64,000 bases of DNA from Zingiber officinale (lineage: Eukaryota > Streptophyta > Magnoliopsida > Zingiberales > Zingiberaceae), in the NCBI RefSeq assembly GCF_018446385.1, contig NC_055996.1:16479317-16543316 (forward strand), in the 5' to 3' direction. How positions within the stretch are numbered: the first letter of the stretch is position 1; every line of letters starts with the position of its first letter. Made by a program: the position numbers and the translations under genes. Shown here one piece after another: positions 45,945-56,940 of the stretch. The notes beneath the pieces are model-generated. The model was not told the origin of the DNA. It made no database searches and saw only the letters and a program-made list of their open reading frames with translations.

Positions 45945-46675
45945 GATGTGAGCAACCCAAGTTAAGCTAGGGTAACATATATGCAATAAGAATAAAATAA
46001 ATTGCAATTTAGTCCAAAAGATTTTGCAAATTTAAACTATGTACCTCCCCCTAGACTTAACATACACTTCTCCCCCTTTGATCACATTAAAAATAGGGGT
46101 TCTTTAAACAAGTCTAAGGTAAAAAAAATTTAAGTGAATTTTCATAAAAACTTTCTAAGGTAATTAATATTAATTTCTAAGGCAATGTTTCGAAAGAGAA
46201 TATTTAGTAAAACAAATTCTAAGTCAATATTCAGAAAATTTTAACGTGAATTTTTATAAAAGATTTCTAAAGCAATTTTTCAAAGGAAAATGTCTAAGAC
46301 AGTATTCATAGAAAAATTCCTAAAAAAATATCTAAGTTAATTTAAAAAGATTTAAGTCGATTTCCAAAAATAATTTCTAAGTCAATTTTCAGAAAATTTC
46401 TAAGTCAATAATTTTCAGAAATAAATAATAAAAAAATTAATTTTTTTTTTTAAAAAAATTATTATAAATTATATAAATTGAATAACTCTTTTAAAGCATT
46501 AGGTAAATTAAATTAATGCTGTTTCAGTTAGTCAATTAAACTTTTCATTTCGATACTTGGCTTCCAGGTCGTGGCGAGGCACTAGGCCTTCTTGGTTATT
46601 GGAGCAACAACCACTTCCTTAGACAAAGCCTTATAATGAATTTAGTCGTTTAATTTCCTTGCTGAAAATGCTAAG
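45945..46675 (-). other. 3' non-coding part of the gag-only element
   Basis: A/T-rich, with many loose repeats of TTTCTAAGTCAATTTT type between 46120 and 46420. At 46556-46637 lies a module of about 75-80 nt that is also found in the LTRs of Copia B. Confidence 0.65.
46556..46637 (-). other. Shared retroelement module, copy in the gag-only element
   Basis: On the - strand it opens GGCTTTGTCTAAGG, continues GTGGTTGTTGCTCC, ACCAAGAAGGCC and GTGCCTCGCCA, and closes CCTGGAAGCC. The first and last bases (GGCTT / AAGCC) can pair. The same order occurs in the Copia B LTRs. Confidence 0.6.
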
Positions 46676-48124
46676 TTAAATTAAACAGGTTTTTGGAACC
46701 CAGTAGAGGTTCCTACCTACAGGGTTAACCAAGTATTTCCTAGGTACATAGATTTTTGATATATTTCTAATTTGACTTTGATGAAATCTATAATACCAAT
46801 TTAAACCTCTATAATTTCTAAAAGTAGAAATATTTGAACTTTTATATTTTTTCAATCTTTCTATTTCTTCTTTTAGTTTTTCATTGTGAATTTTCAATTT
46901 ATCAAAATCCTCTATTAGACATGATTTTGCTAAAATTCCTTTTGTTTCCAAAATTTCATTTTTTAATTTGGCATTTTCTTTTTCTAATTTATACATGGAT
47001 TTAGTCATTGCCTTAATGCCAGAGTAAAGTTGATCAGGGGGTAAGAGGCATACCTCACTTACCATGTCAGACTTAAAGCCTGAATCTCCCCCTGCTTCGC
47101 TGCCTTCATCCGAGGTCGCTCCCTCTTCATCGTTGCTCGATTCTGATATACTTTGTCCATCGTAGCTTGCCATCAGTGCTATCCCGGCGTATTCTTGAGC
47201 TTCTGATTCAGATGAAGAAGTGTCATCCCAAGTTGCTTTTAGGTTGTGTTTCTTGGGAGACTTCCTTTTGTCCTTTTTGAGTTCTGGGCAGTCTTCTCTT
47301 ATGTGTCCCTCCTTCTGACACTGGTAGCATCGCACCTTTCTTCCTCCTTTTTGATTCTTTTTATTCTGCATTTTAAATTTATTAGACCTAAAGAATTTTT
47401 TAAAATTTCTTACCATGTGCGCTTCTTGATCGTCTTCGGAGTCTGACTCGAGTTCATCCTTCTGAGTTGTGTTCAGCGCTATAGTCTGGGTTGTATCCTT
47501 TGTCGTTCCTGCACATCTAGTTTCGTGTAATTCAAGAGTAGAAAAACATTCCTCTAATGTACTTACCTCCAGGTCCTTTGAGATGTAGTAGGCGTCGATG
47601 ATTGACGTCCACTCTGGAGTTCTGGGAAAGGCGTTGAGTGCGTAGCGTAAGGCGTCCCGATTTGTTACCTTTTCACCGAGGTTCTCGAGACCAGTAACTA
47701 GTTCTTTTACCTTTGCATGTAGACCGGCTACTTTCTCACCTTTCTCCAAGCGGATGTTCATTAGTTTGTTTCGGAGGATGTCCCTTCTAGCGAGCTTCGC
47801 TTCGGATGTGCCTTCGTGGAGTTCTAGAAACTTATTCCAAAGTTCTTTAGCTGATGAGTAGCTTCCGATGCGGTTTACTTCCTGAGGCGGTAATACGCTT
47901 AGCAGGTGATGTTCCGCACGGCTGTTTGCTACGAACTCATTCTGCTCTTTTTTTGTCCAATTGCTTTCTTCTTTTTCTTCACCGTTCTGATTTGTTGGAG
48001 CTACAAAACCGTATTTCATAATAAAATAAATTTCAATCTCGGTTTTTAGAAATACCTCCATACGACGCTTCCAGTCTGTGAAGTTTCCCTCGAATTTTGG
48101 TGGAACGATGCTTGGTCCGGCCAT
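46676..48124 (-). CDS. gag: Intact retrotransposon gag protein (482 residues, UBN2 type with CCHC knuckle)
   Basis: Nucleocapsid/capsid protein that would form the particle and package the element's RNA. It starts at ATG 48124, about 45 bases after the primer-binding site (MAGPSIVPPKFEGNFTDWKR). Residues 1-220 are the UBN2-like capsid region (FTDWKRRMEVFL; SSAKELWNKFLELHEGT; YALNAFPRTPEWTSI). A Lys-rich stretch leads to one CCHC knuckle CYQCQKEGHIREDC near residue 270. An acidic Ser/Glu region (about 300-360) follows, then a coiled coil (KLEKENAKLKNEILETKG; LKEEIERLKKY). No pol follows. Absence of any stop or shift in 1.45 kb, within otherwise decayed surroundings, suggests youth or selection. 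Confidence 0.9.
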   Translation of the reverse strand: MAGPSIVPPKFEGNFTDWKRRMEVFLKTEIEIYFIMKYGFVAPTNQNGEEKEESNWTKKEQNEFVANSRAEHHLLSVLPPQEVNRIGSYSSAKELWNKFLELHEGTSEAKLARRDILRNKLMNIRLEKGEKVAGLHAKVKELVTGLENLGEKVTNRDALRYALNAFPRTPEWTSIIDAYYISKDLEVSTLEECFSTLELHETRCAGTTKDTTQTIALNTTQKDELESDSEDDQEAHMVRNFKKFFRSNKFKMQNKKNQKGGRKVRCYQCQKEGHIREDCPELKKDKRKSPKKHNLKATWDDTSSSESEAQEYAGIALMASYDGQSISESSNDEEGATSDEGSEAGGDSGFKSDMVSEVCLLPPDQLYSGIKAMTKSMYKLEKENAKLKNEILETKGILAKSCLIEDFDKLKIHNEKLKEEIERLKKYKSSNISTFRNYRGLNWYYRFHQSQIRNISKIYVPRKYLVNPVGRNLYWVPKTCLI

Positions 48125-48181
48125 CTTTCTTGCTTCGATCGGCGGTTAGTCCTCCTGAAGCGTCCTCGCTCTGATACCACT

Positions 48182-49129
48182 TGTAGGTCCCTTTGGAGGC
48201 CGGCAAGAGGGGAGGGGTGAATTGCCCTACAAATTAAAACCAAAAACCCTTCTCGGATATTCAACTAACTTAAAAGAACTTGTAATTAAAAAGCAGAGAC
48301 TAATTAAAACAGAAAAACAGACACCAGAGTTTTACTTGGTTTGCAATCAGGGGATTGCTAATCCAAGGAATGTAAGCGCACTATCTGATTCTCCTCTGGG
48401 CGGAGTAGCCTCTTACAGCGTTGAACGTACAAGAAGAAAAGTAAAGCACACATAAGTTGATTACAAGTTCGTCGTTCTGATTGAATTGATTTGCTTCTGG
48501 ACCAAGGCTATATTTATAGCCTTGGTCGGGGCGCCTGGAAGGGTTCCGGGCGTCCTGGGGGGATAAAACTTTATCCCCCAACGTTCAGATCGAGTTTGAC
48601 TCGATCTGGTCAAAAGCCACATTCCGGGCGCCCCGGATGGTTCCGGGCGCCCCGGAGGGGTCCGGGCGCCCCGGATGGTTCCGGGCGCCCCGGATGGTTC
48701 CGGGCGCCCCGGACCCCAAAAGTCAACTCTGGTTGACTTTTTCCGTCTGGTCGCTCCGCTTCGGTTCAGCTCTTCTCGGTCCGGGTCTTCTGTTCCGGCT
48801 CCACTAGCTTGGGTGATCTCGGCCATCCGGAATAGGGCTCACCCGAACCCATGTTCCGGCCTTCTCCTCGAGCAGCCTTCCTTCCCGGTTTCTCGTCCCT
48901 CGAACGCCGCGCACGTTCTTCTCGTCCACCGGTGTACTCTTCCGCGGACACCTCGTCCCTCGGACGCACCGAGCCCGTCGGCTCTCTCCCGTGCCGTCCT
49001 TCTCGCTAGCTGCGTCTTCCGCTCGACTTCCTGTGTTCCTAAGCTCCTGCACACTTAGACACAGGGTTAAACACAACAGGACCTAGCTTAACTTGTTTGA
49101 TCACATCAAAATACCTCGGGGTTCCAACA
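48182..49129 (-). repeat. 5' LTR of the gag-only element
   Basis: Same sequence as the partner LTR but 948 bp long. The extra 60 bp are three more copies of the 19-20 bp dyad unit TTCCGGGCGCCCCGGATGG at about 48624-48715. The TATA region is at 48505-48520. Confidence 0.9.
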
Positions 49130-50174
49130 TGTGTATCATATACTCGATAGATCTAATCTAATCGAAGGGTGCATCATGTGCACGACTTAGATCTAATCTA
49201 ATCGTTAGGCACTAATTAATTACTTAATTAACTAGCATGCATCACATACACACAAAAGCAATTAATTAAATTAATTTCTGATTTAGTCATGGCCCTACTA
49301 CGATCTTCTCAAGCCAATGAGAAGATCGGATGGTCAACCTAAGGTCAACAGCTTCTCAAGCCAATGAGAAGATCGAATGGTCAACCTAAGGTCAACAGCT
49401 TCTCAAGCCAATGAGAAGATCGGATGGTCAACCTAAGGTCAACAGCTTCTCAAGCTTCTTCCTTTGACCACCTTGTGTTGCTCGCACCCTCCTCGTAACT
49501 CCGTCTCGTGTGGACCTTCCACCGCTTCAAAATTTACATTATAATTTTGAAACTCGAGTTACATTCGAGTCTAAATCTAATTTACAATCAGAATATAAGA
49601 GAAAGGCACGACGCGTAAGTCGTAAAATAAAAATAAAAATAAATACAACACACACATCACAAATAACGGCGCGCAGGTCGTAATATGAATTACAACACAA
49701 TTCCAATCTTATTGGGTCTTTTTGGGCCATTACTATCACAAAATTAATATATAATTCTAAATTATATATTTTTCATAATTTTCTGTAATTTTTCATAATT
49801 TTTATAATTTTATGAGTAAATTTTTCCCGGCGGTCCCGTTTAACGTTTTTGGGCGCAATCGCGAAACGAATCCCCTTGCGGGGCCAGGGGCAGCTCCCCT
49901 ACCTGCGATCTAACCATCGCGAGGGTTCCTTTGCGATCTAACAGTGCCTAAGCCCGCTGTCCCAAAAAATTTTGGGGCGAAACATTGCCGTTTCGGAAAA
50001 TTCTTTTCGGTAGTTGAAGCCTACAAGTGTCTAAACACTTGTGCTTCGCTTCTACGAGAAAAATACCCATTAAAACTATAAAAACATGAATTTACAGAAA
50101 GTTTACAGATCTATATTTTTCATAAAAATACGAATCTAAACTCGTACTCGATTCGCACGTGGATCTGATACTAC
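49130..50174 (-). other. Copia A leader, part next to the primer-binding site
   Basis: Non-coding. It contains three 47-bp direct repeats (49305-49445) and a G/C-rich stretch at 49840-49930, and the degenerate primer-binding site beside 50174. No open gene was seen. Confidence 0.6.
49305..49455. repeat. 47-bp direct repeat, three copies and a stub
   Basis: Units start at 49305, 49352 and 49399 with CTTCTCAAGCCAATGAGAAG, which contains the dyad CTTCTC...GAGAAG, then ATCGRATGGTCAACC. A partial fourth unit ends at about 49455. Confidence 0.9.
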
Positions 50175-51982
50175 TGTTGGATTTTTCGGGCCGCGAAAAC
50201 CGCTTTTTCGCGTCGCGGAAACCCCGAATCGCCCTAGCCAACGGATCCGTGCGAAGAGTATAGAACAAAAATTTACGAGTACGAGTTTACAACTTAGATC
50301 TACTCCTAGATCTACATGAAGAAAGAATATACCCTTGATGCGAAGCCCTTCGCAATCCCGCTTGTCCTCGGTTCGCCGGATCTCGAAAGTGTCAAAGTAG
50401 ACACTTCTCTATGTGTATCCACACAAGCAAGAGATGGAGAAAAATCTATAAGGATGTGCTAGCAACTTTAGAGATCAGTAGTGAGGAGAGGGAGAGCAAG
50501 AAGAAAACTCAAGAGGAAGAAGAAGATGGAGTTACAACCACTTGAATGAAAAATAAATGTTTTCATTCCACCTAAAAGTGGCCGGCCACTTCAAGGCATG
50601 TAACCCCCATGGAATATCAAGAGTCAAGTCTCTTGATCTCCTCCATGAGGTGGCATTTGGTCAAGTCAAACTTGACCAAATGAAGAAGCCTTGATGATGT
50701 GGCATTGGTCAAGTCAAAGTCAAGTCAAAACTTGACTCTTCATCTTCCTACTTAAGTCAAGTCAAACTTGACCACTTCTCTCCCTTGGTTGATCTAATAT
50801 AACCATTGGTTCAAGTCAATTTTAATTTAATGAATCTCTATTCATTGAATTAAATTAATTAAATGAGTCTAAGTCCAAATTAGACTCACTTAACACATGA
50901 ACCAAATTGAGTCCAACTCAATTAGCCTACTTTGGATTACTCTTAATCCAATTTGGTTCATCATATGAACGTGATCATTTAGGTTCATCTAATGAACCTA
51001 ATCTCCATCTAATTACCCTTAGTGTGTGACCATATAGGTTCTTGTAACGTTGGCAATACCCCTAAACCAATTTAGGAGCATAAGTAATGAGCGGTATCTA
51101 GCAACACATCATTACTACCCAAGTTACAAGAATGTTGAGATCCAACATCACCTTGTGACTCCTCACAAAATATGACAAGTGTCCTTCTATCCTAGACATT
51201 TAGATTGATCAATGTGAGGCATAGACCGTGTCATCCTCTAATCAATCTAAATCTTGAACTCCAAATAGACTCACTCATTCAAATGAGCTCAACATCTCAT
51301 ATTGACTCATTTGAGCATGACCATGCACTTAGTGGTCTCATTCTATCAAGAATATCGATGTTACTCCCGTAATATAGGAGGGATATATCCCATCTACATC
51401 ACTCACATTCCTCTGCATAATTCGTTACATACCCAGTAATCGCCTTTATAGTCCACCCAGTTACGAGTGACGTTTGACGAAGCCAAAGTACGTAACTCCT
51501 TATGTAGGGAACCATGGTGACTTCAGGTCCAAGGACTAGTAGTCATACTAATAGCCACATGAGAAAGTATATGATAATCATATAACGATCCATGATACTT
51601 TCTCATGGCGGGTCATTCAGTATACATTCTCCAATACATACCCATGTGTCAACTTGATATCTCTATATCCATGACTTGTGAGATCAAGTCATCGAGTTGA
51701 CCTACATGCTAGTCTTATTGCATTAACATTGTCCCTGAATGTTAATACTCGACTAGGAATGATTAAGAGTAGTGTTCCCTATATCATCTCACTATCGGTT
51801 CAACTAACTGATTGATATAGGTGAGAACCGTCTACTCAAGGACGTTATTATACTTAGTTTATTTGGCACCAATACAAGTAAGTATAATAACCAAAAACCA
51901 AATGCCTTTATTTATATAGAATATGATACAACAAGTCCAAAATACAATCATCAAATGATTGGCTCTAGGGCTCTAGCTAACA
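50175..51982 (-). repeat. 5' LTR of Copia A
   Basis: Starts (- strand) TGTTAGCTAGAGCCC at 51982 and ends GGCCCGAAAAATCCAACA at 50175, next to the primer-binding site. Length 1808 bp against 1820 bp for its partner. Confidence 0.9.
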
Positions 51983-52292
51983 GGTTGCTCCCATATCCAA
52001 GAAGGCCATGTGCCTCGCCATGCAGTCCTGGAAGCCAATTTTGGAAATTAATATTTAATGGAATTAATAACATAGGTGGATTTGAATCAATAGTGTTAAG
52101 TTCCGCTTGTGATTCAAATCTAAACCATTAAGAACAGATAAGTTAAATTTGGAATCAATGATGTTAAGTTCCATCTGCGATTCCTAATTTAACTTCTAAA
52201 GAATACAATAGGTTATTTAAGGAAAGGTTCGACACTTGTACAAAAAATTTTTGTACAGTGGAACCGGTACGTTTTCCTAGGACTAACCAACA
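51983..52292 (+). repeat. Truncated 5' LTR of Copia B
   Basis: Matches 61958-62266 almost base for base, from GGTTGCTCCCATATCC to CTAACCAACA. Everything before GGTTGCTCCC is missing. Confidence 0.9.
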
Positions 52293-52294
52293 AT

Positions 52295-52306
52295 TGGTAT
52301 CAGAGC
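52295..52306 (+). other. Primer-binding site of Copia B
   Basis: TGGTATCAGAGC, complementary to the 3' end of initiator methionine tRNA, two bases after the LTR end. Confidence 0.9.
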
Positions 52307-53959
52307 TAGGGTTTGCCTCTGTGTGTTTGGTTTTCAAATTAGGTTATGCACATGTCATACATAATTTAAGCAGGATAATAGTAGGATGTGCTAACTTTGT
52401 GGTTGCAGGCTCCAACTATTATGACTTATAGATGTTGTGTGTAATTAGACCCTTGGACATGTCAAGGGCATTATTTTGTGTGTGCATGATTGTATGTAAC
52501 TAATACAGCAGGAGCTGTATTAGCCCTAGGATTTTAGAATTTTATTTTCGATCTAGATTACATGTACATTCCCTCGTGGAATATATGATCGATATATGTA
52601 AAATTCTATTTTTGTCGCGGATCGGATTCTTGCGAGGCATGATACTTTTGAAGCACCAGAGGCACAGCGGAATAAGAAGCAAGATGGATGCGGCAACTCG
52701 ACCTGATGGCAGTGGCTAAAGATGGCAGCAGCTAGGGTTGGAGCACATGGAGGACAGTAACAGGAAAAGACCATAATAGTTGGAAAATAATTTCCATATT
52801 TATTGCTTTTATTTACTGTGATGTGTATGTATGCATGTGATGTATGCTAGGATAACTTAAAATTCCTCACTTTAAATAACTAAGTGGGAGAGAGATTTAT
52901 TTTAATAAATTCCACGGTCTCCATTACTGGTTTGTAAGTGATGCAAACAAACTTGCGCGTTGGCTCTGAGTGCCTTCTTCCATATCGGATGAGTTTGTTT
53001 GCGGATCACTAGATCAAACTTCCATTTAGGATGACTATAGGAAATTAATTAAGAGCGTGTGATCTTCCCCATCGGAAGGGGCATAATCTTATTAATGGAT
53101 TTAGTGTCAAGTAATGGTATACACTTAGGCACGTCTAATAGTATCCTCCCCATCGGAGTCACTACTATTATTTGTGTGATCAAAGGAAAACCAACTATTA
53201 ATTTGTCAAAAAGATAAGTTGACAAGATAATAAAATTAAAACCCCCTCTTACAAATGTCAAGTTTTTGTATACGTCCACACTATCGTGGCATACAAAATT
53301 CACGGTGTATGAGGTAATTTTATTTATCCGGATGACAAGAAAATAAAATTAATGAGAAAAACTCCTCTTACAAATGTTTGGTTCTGTATACGTCCACACT
53401 ATCGTGGCATATAAAATTCACGGTGTTTGAGGTAATTTTATTTGTCATAAAGACTTATTGACAAGATAATTAATGGGTAAAACCCTCCTCTTACAAATGT
53501 TCAATTTTGTATACGTCCACACTATCGTGGCATGCAAAATTCACGGTGCTTGAGGTGTTGGTGAATTTAAATAATATTGTTTGAGGAATCAATGTTATTT
53601 TAAATTCAAAAGTTTTGACCAAATATTTGATCAAAGATAGATAAACTATTAATTTTATTCGTCATAAAGTAAAGTTGACGAGATAATAAAATTAATGGAT
53701 AAAATCTCCTCTTTGATTTTGTATACGTCCACACTATCGTGGCATACAAAATTCATGGGGATTTTAAGGAGTTGGTCTTGTCCAAATATTTTTGTGATTC
53801 TTAGGATTTAAAATGTTTGTCAATCCCCTAGTTGTTATACTATAGAAAAGACTTAGTAGTCCCAATTATAATGATTAGAAATAGGACTTGGACATTAAGG
53901 TAGACTGTCCTCTTAGAACTAAGAACAATATAGGTGTATTTCATTTATTAGTTAATACA
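52307..53959 (+). other. Copia B leader without gag
   Basis: No gag-like frame is present. It contains the repeat array at 53230-53760. Text around 52370-52760 is non-coding and not recognised. Confidence 0.55.
53230..53760 (+). repeat. Four imperfect direct repeats carrying a hairpin
   Basis: Each holds TTGTATACGTCCACACTATC then GTGGCATACAAAATTCA, at about 53270, 53388, 53508 and 53712. TTTTGTATRC and its complement GTATRCAAAA can form a stem of about 8-10 bp. The first three units are about 118-120 bp apart; the fourth is about 200 bp further on. Confidence 0.85.
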
Positions 53960-56940
53960 TGATTAGTGGTGTTATCTACCGGTACCTGGTGTGTAGAAAT
54001 GGGAGCCACTAATCATGTCTACAATTCATTGCAGAGGTTCCAGGAAACCCGATAACTATATGAAGGGGAAGTCACCGTCTACATGGGCACTGCTGCAAAA
54101 GTGGTAGCTGTTGCAGTGGGAGATGCTTATCCTCTGATAGGAATAAAATATGGATTTTAAGAAATTATCTTTACGTACCAAGTTTAGAAAGAATTTGATT
54201 TCGGTTTCTAAACTATTGAAGAATAGATATTCTATCTATTTTGATAACAAACTTGTTATCAAGAAAATAGGAAAGATATCTGTTCTGGTACGTTGGTTAA
54301 CAATTTATAAATCCAATAACTCCCACGATGCAATAAATGGAAATTAATAACACATCTTCTAACTATTAAGAGAAAGCAACATTCAGAAATGAACCAATTA
54401 TATCTTTGGCATCAAAGGCTAGGTTATTTTAACTTAAGTAAGATTCATTGGTAGCTGATGAACTTTTGGGTTCATTGGTAGTGGAAATTTTCCCAACCTG
54501 AGAGTCTTACTTGGAAGGAAAAATAACCGAGAAGCTTTTAAGTCTAAGGGGTATGGAGCCAAAGATATAATGGAATTGGTTCATTCTGATTTGTGTGGTC
54601 CTATGACTATCCAGACAAGAGGTAGTTTCGAATATTTCGTCTATTTTATAGACAACTATTCGAGACACAGATAGATTTACTTGATACACCGCAAGTCTAA
54701 GTGCTTTGATTAGTTCAAAGAGTACGAGGCTGATGCGGAGAAATGTCAAAGTAAAAATATCGAGACACTACGGTGAGATCGTAGTAGCAAATACCTCTTG
54801 AGCGAATTTAGGAGTCACTTATCAGAAGTAGGGATTCAATCCCAACTAACTGCACTTGGTACATCCCAACAGAATAGTATAGTAAAAAAAGGTAGCTCTT
54901 ATAGAATAATTAGATCGATGATGAGTTATTTAGAAAATTACCAAATTCATTTTAAGGATATACACTGGAAACGGAAGTGAACATAGTACCTTCTAAGTCA
55001 GAACTCTCTACTCCCACAGAATTGCAGAATGGGCATAAGCCTAGTCTGAAGCATATTCGGATTTGGGTGGTCTAGCACGTGAGAGACACTGAAAAATTGG
55101 ACATGAGTTCACTTGTTTGTGAGTTATCCTAGAAAAACGAAAAGAGGTTTGTAGTCCTTAAAATCGGAAGGTCATTGTTGGCACCAATGCTCGATTTTAG
55201 AAAAGGACTATACTATAAACCATAAGCCCATGAGTAAAAATTGTTCTTAAGGAAATTAAAGGACAAGTCTAACCTAGTACCAACTGTACAAGATGAAATA
55301 TCACAAGAAACTACAACACGTATCACAAATGATACACAATTGCAGAAAGTACCTCGTCGTAGTGGGAACCTAAAAAGATTCATGTTTTGGGAGAGTCTTT
55401 GGACTCGATCCCTGGAGGACATGCACCTGATCTCCGGACATATGACGAAGCACTCCAAGATAAAGATGCAACATCTTTGCAAAGAATATAGAATTAGAAT
55501 ATATGTATTCTAATAGAGTCTGGAAGCTTATAAAATCACCAAATGGTGTAAAAGCCATTGGGTAAAAATAAGTCTACAATGGGAAAAGAGGGAGAGACAG
55601 GAAGGTAGAAACTTTCAAAGCAAGACTTGTTAAAAAAGGAAACTTTTTTACCGGTAGCCATGCTTAAGTTTATCCAGATTCTTTTATCTATGAGATTTAG
55701 CAAGTGGATGTCAAGACAGTTTTCCTTAATGGAAGTCTTGAAAAAACATCCATATAAAGCAACCAGAAGGGTTCATTGCAAAGAACAAAGAAGCATCTTG
55801 TGTGCAAGCTCAATCAGTCTATGGACTAAAGCAAAGCTTCAAGGTCTTGAAACATCTGGTTTAATGAAGTAATCCAGACCTTTGGATTTATTTAATAACC
55901 GAATTAGTCTTGTGTATATAAAGAGTGTGATGGAAACGTGTGGTATTTCTTGTACTATATGTAGATAACATTTTTGGTAGTTGGAAACAATATCAAAGTA
56001 TTGTCAGAAGTAAGGGTATGGTTGTCCAAACAATTTGATATGAAGGACTTGGGAGAATGCATATATTCTTGGGATCAAAGGGATCACAAGAAAAGAATAT
56101 ATTTTACTTATCCCAAGCTTCATATATCGAAACAATCTTAGCTCATTTTAGCATGCAGAACTCCAAGAAAGGTTTCTTACCTTTTAGGCATGGAGTAGCT
56201 TTATCTAAAGAGATGTCTCAGAAGACATCAAAGGAAATAAAGGACATGAAGGCAGTTCCTTATGCTTCGGCTGTAGGAAGTCTAATGTATGCAATGCTGT
56301 GTACGAGACTAGATACCTGTTTTATCGTGGGCATGGTTAGCAGATATCAAAGAAACTCTGGACAAGGACATTTGTCTACGGTAAAGCATATATTGAAGTA
56401 CCTTATATTGAAGTACCTTAGAGGCACTAGAGATCATATGCTAGCTTACAAGGCAGGTAATTTGTTCCCTATGGGTTGCATGGATTTTAACATCCAATCG
56501 GAAAGGGACAATAGTAAGTCAACCTCGGGTTTTGTGTTTACTTTAGGAGGTAAAGTCATAACTATGGAAGAGTAAAAAGCATAGGTGCTTTTTCGGACTC
56601 CACCATAGAAGCTGAGTATATGACAGCCTCTGAGGTAGCCATAGTAGCTGTATGGCTCAGATACTTCAAGATAGACTTAGATATGATTTCTGGTTTGCCC
56701 AAAATAATTTGGTGCAGTAGCAAACTTGAAGAAACCATAAGTCCATAAGGCAAGTAAACACAATAGAGCGCAAGTACTACCCAATACGAGAAATCGTATA
56801 ACAGGAGAAGTTGTTGCTGCTTAGATTGCATCAAGTGATAAACTAGAAGATCCTTTCACTAAGGCCCTTATGGCAAGAGCTTTTGATAGGCATGTTGAAG
56901 GGTTGGGAATCAGATGTATGGCAGCAGATATGACAGCTTA
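53960..56940 (+). pseudogene. Copia B pol remnant (protease to RNase H)
   Basis: The protease region begins TWCVEMGATNHVYNSLQ, where the active-site D-S/T-G is changed to E-M-G. Integrase traces include NLISVSKLLKNRYSIYFDN, YLWHQRLGY-like text and SEFRSHLSEVGIQSQLTALG. The RT box reads YVDN (about 55957-55968), so the last catalytic Asp is lost. The RNase H portion 56057-56575 is best kept (FLSQASYIETILAHFSMQNS-like text; PYASAVGSLMYAMLCTR; KSTSGFVFTLGG). A duplication of LKYLIL lies near 56395. Stops and shifts are numerous. Confidence 0.85.

Larger units (their letters stand above)
45043..49129 (-). mobile_element. Young gag-only, non-autonomous LTR retrotransposon
   Basis: On the - strand: 5' LTR 48182-49129, primer-binding site TGGTATCAGAGC two bases on (48168-48179), intact gag (46676-48124), and a non-coding 3' part. 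A polypurine tract AAAAAGGGGGAGAT (45931-45944) precedes the 3' LTR 45043-45930. TGTGT stands on both sides (45038-45042 and 49130-49134). The two LTRs differ by roughly one percent plus a repeat-number change, so the insertion is recent. Protease, integrase and RT are absent; movement would need enzymes in trans, probably from a SIRE-type relative. Confidence 0.9.
38731..51982 (-). mobile_element. Copia retrotransposon A (reversed), degenerate, hosting a gag-only element
   Basis: On the - strand: 5' LTR 50175-51982, a degenerate primer-binding site next to it (GTAGTATCAGATCC), a leader, gag from 44476, pol down to 40565. A polypurine tract (AGTGGGAGAT, 40551-40560) and the 3' LTR 38731-40550 follow. 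The leader is opened by the element at 45043-49129. The flanks do not match: GGTCC in gypsy sequence on the left, GGTTG in the LTR of Copia B on the right. Several stops and shifts disable it, though the RT box is intact. Confidence 0.85.

Noticed and set aside
48168..48179. tRNA gene fragments at TGGTATCAGAGC sites (48168, 52295, 63620)
   Set aside because: Each is a 12-base primer-binding site next to an LTR end; no tRNA cloverleaf surrounds them.
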